The translations under genes were made by a program, and so were the position numbers. 39,707 bases of DNA from contig QNES01000016.1 of the NCBI GenBank assembly GCA_003645255.1, positions 1 to 39,707 on the forward strand, written 5' to 3'. The notes under the pieces are model-generated. The model had not been told where the DNA came from. It ran no database searches and saw nothing but the letters and a program-made list of their open reading frames with translations. This DNA comes from Gammaproteobacteria bacterium. Lineage in GTDB: Bacteria; Pseudomonadota; Gammaproteobacteria; Beggiatoales; Beggiatoaceae. Shown in pieces: positions 33,282 to 39,707 of this stretch; position 1 is the first letter of the stretch, and each line of letters begins with the position of its first letter.

Positions 33282-34292
33282 TTATTTCCTACGGCGTATA
33301 GCGGATTTAAACCAGGCAATAGCAATTGATTCTAATAAGCCTTGCGCTTTGACATTAGCCTTGCTGGTAACTAATTGATAAGCTTCTGTTTGTAAGTCTA
33401 GCAGTTTAAATAAACTATGCAAGTCAAATTGCCTGGCAAAGCGTTGTAACATTTCTTGATAATCATGGTTAACCAGGTAATGGGTTTGAGCTGTCATAGC
33501 ATAGCGAATCATATCCCTTGTTCCACTCAACATCCACTGCAAGATAGGCACTACCTCTAATTGGCTCCACCCTTCTGCAATATGAACAGGATCATTTTTA
33601 CCACTGGATAATGCTGCTAAACTATCAAATAATTCACGCCGCTTTGTCATGTCATTGGCTAGGGCAAGTGCTGCGAAAGGGGCTTGGCTAGAAAGGTTCA
33701 ACAATAATCGAATATCATAAGTGGGTGAATTGTTTAACTGGTTATGTAGCCAAGTTTGTGCCACTGCACTTTCTGAACGAGTGAAATCCAGACGTTGACA
33801 ACGACTACGAATCGTAGCCATTAATGCCATTGGTTGATGACTGACTAACATGATTAAAGTTTTAGGCGGTGGCTCTTCTAATAATTTTAATAAACTATTA
33901 GAGGCATTGCGATTCATCGCTTCCGCGGGCTTGATAATAATGATTTGATAGCGTCCATAATGCGCCGTAAGAACACAAAATTGAATTAAGTGCCGTATTT
34001 GGTCAATTGAAATTTGTTTACCGACATCTGCGGGTTGTATTTGTAATAAATCAGGGTGTGTTTTAGCTTGAAGCAGGTGACAAGGTTTACAATGTCCACA
34101 GGCTGATCCCGACTCTTCCCCTGTTTTTAGGGGCGTTTCACACAATAAAGCTTCAGCTAAACATTGTGCAAACACGCCTTTACCCATTCCGGTGGGTCCA
34201 CATAATAATAAAGCATGTGGCAAACAGTTTTTTTGCCAACGCTGCATTATTTTTTGCCATAATACATTATGCCAAGGTAATATAGTGTTCAT
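33282..34292 (-). CDS. holB: DNA polymerase III subunit delta-prime
   Basis: Delta-prime is the stator of the clamp loader, working with DnaX (24503 here) and delta. The 336 residues have an AAA+ N-terminus with a P-loop-like GPTGMGKG (32-39), the zinc cysteines CGHCKPC (near 64-70) together with an upstream Cys, NASNSLLKLLEEPPP, sensor motif MLVSHQP and SRC-type IRSRCQRLDF, and a helical collar domain (230-336). Delta-prime usually lacks ATPase activity, although this P-loop is fairly complete. pilZ follows at 2 bases. tmk is not upstream; a repeat-rich gap begins there instead. Confidence 0.93.
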   Translation of the reverse strand: MNTILPWHNVLWQKIMQRWQKNCLPHALLLCGPTGMGKGVFAQCLAEALLCETPLKTGEESGSACGHCKPCHLLQAKTHPDLLQIQPADVGKQISIDQIRHLIQFCVLTAHYGRYQIIIIKPAEAMNRNASNSLLKLLEEPPPKTLIMLVSHQPMALMATIRSRCQRLDFTRSESAVAQTWLHNQLNNSPTYDIRLLLNLSSQAPFAALALANDMTKRRELFDSLAALSSGKNDPVHIAEGWSQLEVVPILQWMLSGTRDMIRYAMTAQTHYLVNHDYQEMLQRFARQFDLHSLFKLLDLQTEAYQLVTSKANVKAQGLLESIAIAWFKSAIRRRK

Positions 34293-34342
34293 GCTGGTAT
34301 GATTTTAAATAGTGTCTATTCGCAATTGCAAATTTTATATAC

Positions 34343-34505
34343 AATAGACTTGTTCCTAAATAATTTGAACTGTAATTTATGTGATTAGTATGATTATCAT
34401 GAGTTTTTTTGGACGAGAGTCTATAGAATCATATCCTAATTTTTCAGAAAAATAACATCAATCACAAAAATCATAGTTCAAACTTTATTAAGGAACAAGT
34501 CTATT
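34343..34505. mobile_element. 163-bp MITE-like element with about 45-bp imperfect inverted repeats
   Basis: AATAGACTTGTTCC (34343-34356) is exactly inverted at 34492-34505 (GGAACAAGTCTATT). The match continues inward with few mismatches through TAAATAATTTGAACT against TTAATAAAGTTTGAACT and ends in GTGATT/AATCAC. Loop about 75 bases. It looks like a non-autonomous transposon relic; no transposase is present in the window. Confidence 0.8.
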
Positions 34506-34734
34506 ATTAAACTTTCAGAAATGAACTAGAAATGTTTTTGAGGTAGATTTTTCGTGATTGAGAATGATGAGTAGAAATGACTAAAAACTGAAAGACGGTG
34601 CATCTGAGCGTGACCAGCACTCAATGCACCTAACCACAATTGATAATTAGGTAGGATTAATTTTAATTATGGTTGCTTATAAGTAAGCAAAATGAATGCC
34701 AATTTTTTAAAGGCTCGACAATTACTAGGCTTAG

Positions 34735-34836
34735 TTATTTCGTTTCGTACTTTTTAACTGAATCACCGACCCAATGCATCAGGGTATTTTCTAATCTGAC
34801 TAATTGTTGTGCCGTTTCAAAATCTCGCGGGTTCAT
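34735..34836 (-). other. Short ORF or gene remnant, unknown
   Basis: A 33-codon minus-strand frame (MNPRDFETAQQLVRLENTLM, HWVGDSVKKYETK) ends at TAA. It is coding-like, without a proper ribosome binding site (AAGG directly abuts the ATG). The minus-strand DNA just upstream (about 34840-35030) also has protein-like runs such as ENQHQWQELNTL, so this may be the tail of a decayed gene. Confidence 0.25.
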
Positions 34837-35275
34837 CCTTAAAATGTAGGCAATGATTTTGAAATTAAGGTATTAAGTTCTTGCCACTGGTGTTGATTTT
34901 CCGTCAAATGAGGCGAAGTTAAATTTTGGCCTGTTGAGTGAGCCAATTGAGAGTAAGGGTTTGGCAAAGTTTTATTAAACTCAGTAAAAATTTGATATAT
35001 CGGAAAATGACTTCTTGGGGACGAAAATGTTGGTCTAATGCGGGTGTAACATTGGCGTTGCAGTGTTATAGATAAGACAAAGGTGAATAGCGGGTTGAAA
35101 CATCTTATGTTAATGCTTAATGGTTAATGATTAATGTTTATAGTTTGAACAGCTAAAAACGTGATTTTTTATTTAACGGCAGACTTCACAAGTTTTAGAA
35201 ACTTGGAAAAAATAAAACTCAATCGTTAGTAGTATAACGGAAGATTGTTTACCATTAACCATTAACCATTAGACA

Positions 35276-35614
35276 TTAGTAACAAGCTGGATTCCAAACT
35301 AGGTAACGAGCATTCACCCATCCCATAGTGTTTCGATAGTCTACTTGATACCATTTATTTTCGTTTGGAGCATAACCCATCCCAATCACCATCACACATT
35401 TTTCATTTCGTGGAATTCGCCCCACTTTTGGGCTACGATGATTGGGGCTTTGACGAATATTTAAAACATCCTTTTTGGGTATATTGACTACTTTATAATA
35501 GGATTCTTCATCCTCAGTAGCTTGAACAATATTTTGCCAGCCTGATAATACAAAAAAAGATATAAAAATCAACAGCTTGGCAATTTTTCTTGTCTGAGAA
35601 AAATATAATATCAT
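35276..35614 (-). CDS. Secreted SH3b domain protein
   Basis: The 112-residue protein has a signal peptide or membrane anchor (IAKLLIFISFFVLSGWQ, cleavage near QATE) followed by one bacterial SH3 domain (about 38-108). The domain matches the C-terminal domain of the nearby kinase (36875-38362): both have DVLN(I/V)R, EKC, W..V.Y and GWVN..YL, and both keep the same two cysteines (Cys73, Cys111 here; Cys449, Cys488 there), which could form a periplasmic disulfide. Bacterial SH3 domains often bind peptidoglycan. It is the third gene of the minus-strand cluster, 280 bases after the M23 gene. Confidence 0.8.
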   Translation of the reverse strand: MILYFSQTRKIAKLLIFISFFVLSGWQNIVQATEDEESYYKVVNIPKKDVLNIRQSPNHRSPKVGRIPRNEKCVMVIGMGYAPNENKWYQVDYRNTMGWVNARYLVWNPACY

Positions 35615-35892
35615 ATTAACTTCCTTTGATGCTTATCATGTTCCGATTGTCCAAACTCAAATTGAGTTTGCTATACGCAGCGTGGAAACAAACTTAACTT
35701 TTCATATGAGGTTGATAAGCAAAAAAAGATGCAACCCCTTTTGGAACTCCATAAGTTGTATCCGCGTGCAGTATATACTTGACACCGTCAAAGACTGATT
35801 GTGTCACACAATGAAATATGCATACTTTGTGCCAGAAGCTGTTTTTGAAAATGGTACCTGGTTTCAACTACTGTGAAACTGCGTGCGCTCCG

Positions 35893-36909
35893 CTAATCTA
35901 AAAATTTTATAACCGCTCTATTTCGACGTTGTATAGACTTTTTAAGGGTTCTTTCATAGCTTTTAATTTTATCTATTATTTGATTGTCATCTTGATAAAA
36001 TTCTTTTATCAAAAGAAGTGGATCAACACTTTTATTATTCGGTTTAATTTCAAAATGCAATTGTGCCTCAATGGCATTTCCGGATGAACCATTAATTATT
36101 CCTATCACTTCACCTTGTTTAACCTTTTGACCTCTTTTGACTGAGGCACGTTTAAGATGAACATAAAGCGTGTAGAGTTTATTACCATGATGCAATTTCA
36201 CATATAAACCGGAACGAGAACTTCTTTTAACTTTTGTAACTGTTCCATCAGCCGCCGCAATCACATTAATTTTATCAATATAGATATCATAGCCCTGATG
36301 TTTTCTTTTTTTACCCTTCCAATCATCGCGTTTGGAACCAAAGTGGGGCAGTCCATCACGAATAAAGTCAGAAGGAACATATCCAATAGACCGAAGCAAA
36401 AATTCGTCTATTAACATGTCCTGTAAGGGAATTTGAAATAAAATACTATTGAAGAAGAACATCATTTTCTTCGAACTCCTGATTTCACTCAACCAGTCAT
36501 TTTGAGCAGTGCGTTTTGAACAGGCTGGAAGACATATATAATATTGATAAGGAGATGAAGTTATTTCAAATTCATTTTTGCTCAAATCCGTTAAAAAAGT
36601 TGCAACAACCCGAACGATTCGTTTTTTTCCATCATAGAGTGCCCAATGGATACCTTTTAAATTAGGATAATCCACTTTTATTTTGCCCTTGTCACTGACC
36701 AAACAATTCTGCAACGATAGGATTAATTTTCGCTTCCATAAATCATAAGATTTTAACTGACAACCACTATGGCGAATAACAATAACAGCATTATCTTGGT
36801 CAAAAAAGATATTATTTATCCTACCTGCATGACTAGCCATTGGGAGCCATAATAAAACGATAAAAATAAAAGTTCTATTCAATATTTTTTTCTCCTTTAC
36901 AATCTTCAT
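35893..36909 (-). CDS. M23-family (LytM) protein with altered active site
   Basis: The 338-residue protein has a signal peptide (IFIVLLWLPMASHA, 15-28), a novel N-terminal region (30-165, beta-rich with cysteines at 50, 69, 126 and 130), and an M23 fold (180-300): HQGYD (His204, Asp208), YTLYVHL (His251) and QLHFEI (Gln283-Leu284-His285). In active M23 peptidases the last motif is HxH. The zinc ligands His204, Asp208 and His285 are kept, but the first, catalytic His is Gln here, so the protein may be inactive or weak and instead bind cell wall or activate an amidase, as EnvC/NlpD do. A basic helical tail follows. The ATG lies 35 bases inside the kinase gene, so the two are translationally coupled. 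Confidence 0.82.
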   Translation of the reverse strand: MKIVKEKKILNRTFIFIVLLWLPMASHAGRINNIFFDQDNAVIVIRHSGCQLKSYDLWKRKLILSLQNCLVSDKGKIKVDYPNLKGIHWALYDGKKRIVRVVATFLTDLSKNEFEITSSPYQYYICLPACSKRTAQNDWLSEIRSSKKMMFFFNSILFQIPLQDMLIDEFLLRSIGYVPSDFIRDGLPHFGSKRDDWKGKKRKHQGYDIYIDKINVIAAADGTVTKVKRSSRSGLYVKLHHGNKLYTLYVHLKRASVKRGQKVKQGEVIGIINGSSGNAIEAQLHFEIKPNNKSVDPLLLIKEFYQDDNQIIDKIKSYERTLKKSIQRRNRAVIKFLD

Positions 36910-38362
36910 GACTTTCTGTTAGGTAATATGAATTAACCCATCCCTGTAATTCCTTATATTGCACTTTAACCCACAGATGGTTTTTGACAGGATGAAGTTC
37001 ACCTAAGTATTCAATACATTTTTCGGTCGATGTTATTACCCCAATAGCATGTTGACGAGAACCATAACTGACACGTACATTTAAAACGTCATTAATGGCA
37101 ACACGGGTGACATCATAGTATTTTTTGGCTTTAAAGTCATTAGATACTTGTTGTTGAAGCACCACACGCGGCTCAAAACGTTGTACTTCTAAAAGCAAAG
37201 CTTCGGCTGTCAGGTATTTATTTTCAAACTTTATGCGATTTTTTCGTTCTATTGATAATTTGCTTTCAGCAATACGACGTGCTTTTTGTTCTTGGTTAAT
37301 AGTTGCCTCGGTTTCGTTTAGGATACGTTCTACATCCGTTTTTCTTTCTGTACGGAATTGGTGGTTTTTATACCCTAAAATCGTTGTAACAGCACAAAGC
37401 AATAAAATAACCCCAATGTAGGAAATATGTAATCGGCGATAACCTGATTGAGATACGTTAGTAGTTGAAATAACTTGAGGTGTGGGGGCTAACATTTTTG
37501 AATGCCATTGTTCCACAGTTTGAGGTCTATCTTCCTCGCTGAGTTGTAAAGCCCAATCAATGGCTTGTAATAAGCTTTTCCTATATTTACCTTTTCCAAT
37601 TTTGACGGCGGGTATCATAGGATCTTTCATGACACGACGAGTAGCAGCCGGCGGTGCTTCACCGTTAATAGTACAATACATGACCGCCCCTAGCGCGTAA
37701 ATATCCGTCCACGGTCCTTGATCTTTAATTTCATTATCATATTGCTCTAAAGGCGCGTAGCCAGGGGTCACGATACTGGTGACGCTACGACTTTTTTGCC
37801 CAACTGCAAAACGGGCGGAGCCAAAATCAAGCAAAATAGGCGTTTCATCGCTTCGAATATAGATATTATTTGGCTTAATATCACGGTGCAAAAAACCTGC
37901 CAAATGTAGTTCTTGAAGCCCGTCTAATAATGGCAATACGATGGCTAAAAGTTCTTCTTCAGTTAAAATACGTCGTTGTTTTAAGTAGTCCGTCAGACTA
38001 CAGCCCTTTTGGTACTCCATGACCATATAGGCGGTACCATTGGCTTCAAAGAAACGTAATACCCTGACAATACCAGGGTGTTTAAATTTCGCCAGCACTC
38101 GTGCTTCATCAATGAAGCATTTTAGGCCCCATTGAAATGATTCTTCATAAGAAGCCGATCTCACATAAACCGTGTTCCTACCTTCACGGACAGCAAAATC
38201 ACTGGGTAAATATTCTTTGATAGCCACTGATTGACGCAAGTGAGTATCTGTTGCCAGGTAAGTGATACCAAAGCCACCTGGTTTTCCAAGTACTGACTCA
38301 ATTTGATATTCAAGCAGCCCAAATCCTTGTGGGAGTGCGTTACGATATTGTTGCTCTTCCAA
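36875..38362 (-). CDS. Transmembrane Ser/Thr protein kinase with periplasmic SH3b domain
   Basis: A 495-residue Hanks-type kinase. The cytoplasmic kinase domain (about 18-290) has the Gly loop GKPGGFG (26-32), Lys49 (VAIKEY), the catalytic HRDIKPNN (159-166), DFG (179-181) and APLEQY in the activation segment, so it should be active. Residues 313-331 are the single transmembrane helix (YIGVILLLCAVTTILGY), which leaves the C-terminal part in the periplasm: a charged coiled coil (338-392) and an SH3b domain (about 418-486) with the cysteine pair 449/488. Sensor kinases of this kind usually have PASTA repeats; SH3b is an unusual replacement that could also read peptidoglycan. The next gene, an M23-like protein, overlaps it by 35 bases. 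Confidence 0.9.
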   Translation of the reverse strand: MEEQQYRNALPQGFGLLEYQIESVLGKPGGFGITYLATDTHLRQSVAIKEYLPSDFAVREGRNTVYVRSASYEESFQWGLKCFIDEARVLAKFKHPGIVRVLRFFEANGTAYMVMEYQKGCSLTDYLKQRRILTEEELLAIVLPLLDGLQELHLAGFLHRDIKPNNIYIRSDETPILLDFGSARFAVGQKSRSVTSIVTPGYAPLEQYDNEIKDQGPWTDIYALGAVMYCTINGEAPPAATRRVMKDPMIPAVKIGKGKYRKSLLQAIDWALQLSEEDRPQTVEQWHSKMLAPTPQVISTTNVSQSGYRRLHISYIGVILLLCAVTTILGYKNHQFRTERKTDVERILNETEATINQEQKARRIAESKLSIERKNRIKFENKYLTAEALLLEVQRFEPRVVLQQQVSNDFKAKKYYDVTRVAINDVLNVRVSYGSRQHAIGVITSTEKCIEYLGELHPVKNHLWVKVQYKELQGWVNSYYLTESHEDCKGEKNIE

Positions 38363-38700
38363 GGTTAGTGCCTAATCTTATGGTTAGGTATTTTGAACAT
38401 GAGATAATTAGTGTTCATCCGAAAACTTCTTCAAAAATCCCGACAGTTTTAGAAATTATTTTATGCACGTTCCTAATCCACAAAAATGATGAATAAGGTG
38501 GATATGCTATAGCTTCAGTCGCCCTACACAGAAAAAGAAGAAATTGAGCGAAGCTAAATTCACTCAATTACTAATTATAAATAGTAATTATAATTTTAAT
38601 TTCAATGTTTTTTGGATAATAATTCAGGATTGACAGAAAGATAAGCAAATTCTTGGAAGAGGTGGAACCTTGAAGGGATAATAAAAATCAACGAAAGAAG

Positions 38701-38804
38701 CTAGCTGCTTGTCAGAGAATACCGCTATGTTTTGTCATAAAATGGATTTATATAAAAATGTATAATAATCAATGAGTTATTGGATTAATCTGACAGGCTG
38801 CTAG
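38701..38804. mobile_element. 104-bp element with 16-bp near-perfect terminal inverted repeats
   Basis: CTAGCTGCTTGTCAGA (38701-38716) against TCTGACAGGCTGCTAG (38789-38804) matches at 14 of 16 positions in inverted orientation. The interior is AT-rich and non-coding. Likely a small non-autonomous element. No target duplication can be confirmed. Confidence 0.6.
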
Positions 38805-38867
38805 TATTTTCAGATAAATAGATAGTTAATTTGCTCATAAAGGTGATTGCTGAATATGCTCTTAAAG

Positions 38868-38952
38868 TTCAAGTTTGTGAATGTGGATTATATTTATCCA
38901 CTTAGCTGTTTTTTTACTTATGCTGGACCATAAATAAATTTTTGAACTTGGA
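38868..38952. terminator. Inverted-repeat region after the sugar transferase
   Basis: AAGTTCAAG (38868) with a TTTTTGAACTT partner (about 38939-38949) brackets a small GTGGAT...ATCCAC hairpin (38882-38900). Read on the minus strand this lies directly after the transferase stop, so it could end that transcript. Confidence 0.35.
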
Positions 38953-38957
38953 ATATT

Positions 38958-39620
38958 TTAGTAAGCACCTCGTGCCATCACCACTGCTGGTATCGTTTGA
39001 AATAAAAGTACTATATCATTGATAAAAGATTGATTAGCAATATATTTTAAATCCAGTTCAACTTGCTGATTAAAAGGAATATCGGAACGACCCGAAACTT
39101 GCCAAATACAGGTGATACCTGGTGTGACTTTTAAACGCTGATGTTGGTAGGGTGTATATTCTGCTACTTCGCTAGGTAGTGCTGGACGTGGTCCTACTAG
39201 AGACATATCACCCATAATAACATTCCAAATTTGTGGAAGTTCATCAATAGAAAATTTACGGATAAAACGACCTACCAGCGTAATACGTGGATCTTTTTTC
39301 ATTTTAAACAATACTCCACCTTTCATTTCATTATCCTTCGTCAAAGCCGTTTTACGTTCTTCTGCATCAATATACATAGAACGAAATTTCCAGATGATAA
39401 ATAAGTTTCCATCTTTGCCAACCCGAGTTTGAGAAAATAGAATTGGACCTTTAGAATCTAAGCGGATCCATAAAGCAACAGCCAGTAATAAAGGGCTTAA
39501 TATAAGAAGAATTATTCCCGAAACCATAACATCGAAAACACGTTTAATAAGTAAACGGGCATTCAAACTCTGTTTTGGTATCCACTTAAAAACAATATTG
39601 CAATCTATGACATTTTCCAT
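38958..39620 (-). CDS. Bacterial sugar transferase (undecaprenyl-phosphate glycosyl-1-phosphate transferase)
   Basis: The enzyme moves a sugar-1-phosphate onto undecaprenyl phosphate, the first membrane step of an exopolysaccharide, capsule or O-antigen unit. The 220 residues are the short, monotopic (PglC-like) form without the four-helix N-terminus of WcaJ: a single hydrophobic segment (KRVFDVMVSGIILLILSPLL, 27-46), then GPILFSQTRVGKDG, WKFRSM, RFIRKFSIDELPQIWNVI (with the conserved Asp-Glu) and MSLVGPRPALP, and TPGITCIWQVSGR. Start ATG 39620 with the RBS GAGGAGAAAAAA. The first 12 codons and the upstream region are duplicated in inverted orientation at 1-123. Polysaccharide partners are outside the window. 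Confidence 0.93.
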   Translation of the reverse strand: MENVIDCNIVFKWIPKQSLNARLLIKRVFDVMVSGIILLILSPLLLAVALWIRLDSKGPILFSQTRVGKDGNLFIIWKFRSMYIDAEERKTALTKDNEMKGGVLFKMKKDPRITLVGRFIRKFSIDELPQIWNVIMGDMSLVGPRPALPSEVAEYTPYQHQRLKVTPGITCIWQVSGRSDIPFNQQVELDLKYIANQSFINDIVLLFQTIPAVVMARGAY

Positions 39621-39707
39621 TTTTTTCTCCTCAATTATATTAGTTTGTTTTGACTTATACTTAATAAAAGCAAATTATTTGCCAAAAATCTAATAGCTTG
39701 ATTTTAA
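39585..39707. repeat. Right arm of contig-terminal inverted repeat
   Basis: The exact reverse complement of 1-123. It covers the first 12 codons and the upstream region of the sugar transferase gene, up to the window end. Confidence 0.95.

Larger units (their letters stand above)
34293..35275. other. Large gene-poor gap between holB and the SH3b gene
   Basis: It contains the MITE-like element, a GGTGCAT...ATGCACC hairpin (34598-34629), the small minus-strand frame at 34735-34836, and traces of coding sequence on the minus strand (34840-35030) broken by stops. Repeats of the AATGGTTAATGATTAATG type occur at about 35110-35145 and 35246-35275 (ATTAACCATTAACCATT). No intact gene was recognised. 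Confidence 0.5.
38363..38957. other. Gene-free gap with a MITE-like element between the kinase and sugar transferase
   Basis: Contents: CACTCAATTACTAATTATAAATAGTAATTATAATT words (38560-38600), the element at 38701-38804, and inverted words at 38868-38950. The first about 100 bases upstream of the kinase start (CTAATCTTATGGTTAGG, 38371-38387) probably hold its promoter. No open frame here is convincing. Confidence 0.5.

Noticed and set aside
35720-35860. Minus-strand coding-like run (SVFDGVKYILHADTTYG, VASFFAYQP) between the M23 and SH3b genes
   Set aside because: It reads smoothly for about 47 codons but has no start, no recognised homology, and sits in a palindrome-bearing spacer. It may be a repeat fragment rather than a gene.

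Overview
The window looks like a chromosomal contig from a low-GC gammaproteobacterium. Several gene neighbourhoods are typical of that class: cutA-dsbD, yajR-ssb-rdgB, tgt, ychF, tRNA-Ser/4.5S RNA/dnaX, ybaB, yafS-rnhA-dnaQ, and holB-pilZ-tatD. The intergenic spaces are crowded with short palindromes, dispersed hairpins and MITE-like inverted repeats. A von Willebrand A protein, a formylglycine-enzyme-like protein with a retroelement-type variable tail, and DUF4258/DUF2283 and Uma2 genes are also present. This mix resembles large filamentous sulfur bacteria (Thiotrichales, Beggiatoa/Thioploca/Thiomargarita type). That placement is inference from gene content; there is no rRNA here to confirm it.

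Layout. (1) 1-2370: a broken 5' copy of a sugar-transferase gene, a MITE-like element, an intact C5-cytosine methyltransferase, its decayed restriction endonuclease partner, and a second MITE-like element. (2) 2593-8777: a cutA pseudogene, a dsbD with a duplicated N-terminal domain, a secreted VWA-domain protein, and an FGE/C-type-lectin-fold protein whose 3' end looks like a diversity-generating retroelement (DGR) variable region. (3) 8778-10497: a repeat-rich gap with a small DUF4258-DUF2283 toxin-antitoxin-like pair. (4) 10498-24040: mostly housekeeping genes (yajR, ssb, rdgB, tgt, ychF, rhlE-like helicase, M23 peptidase, two small membrane/secreted proteins, a methyltransferase, a queuosine-precursor transporter, htpG). 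(5) 24265-30809: tRNA-Ser(GGA), 4.5S RNA, dnaX, then two accessory genes (Uma2 nuclease, coiled-coil lipoprotein) before ybaB, then yafS-rnhA-dnaQ. (6) 31261-34292: a TerD-like protein and the divergent holB-pilZ-tatD block. (7) 34293-38957: a repeat-filled gap, then a minus-strand cluster of a transmembrane Ser/Thr kinase with a C-terminal SH3b domain, an M23-family protein with a changed active-site residue, and a secreted SH3b protein. (8) 38958-39620: an intact bacterial sugar transferase.

The first 123 bases are the exact reverse complement of the last 123 bases. Both carry the promoter/RBS region and first 12 codons of the sugar-transferase gene. The contig therefore ends in a repeat at both sides. 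Either the genome carries two inverted copies (one broken by the methyltransferase/MITE island), or this is an unresolved assembly branch.

The two most interesting systems are the kinase / degenerate M23 / SH3b cluster, a candidate cell-wall-sensing signalling module in which kinase and secreted protein share one SH3b subtype with a conserved cysteine pair, and the orphan DGR-like variable gene, which has no reverse transcriptase or template repeat in the window.
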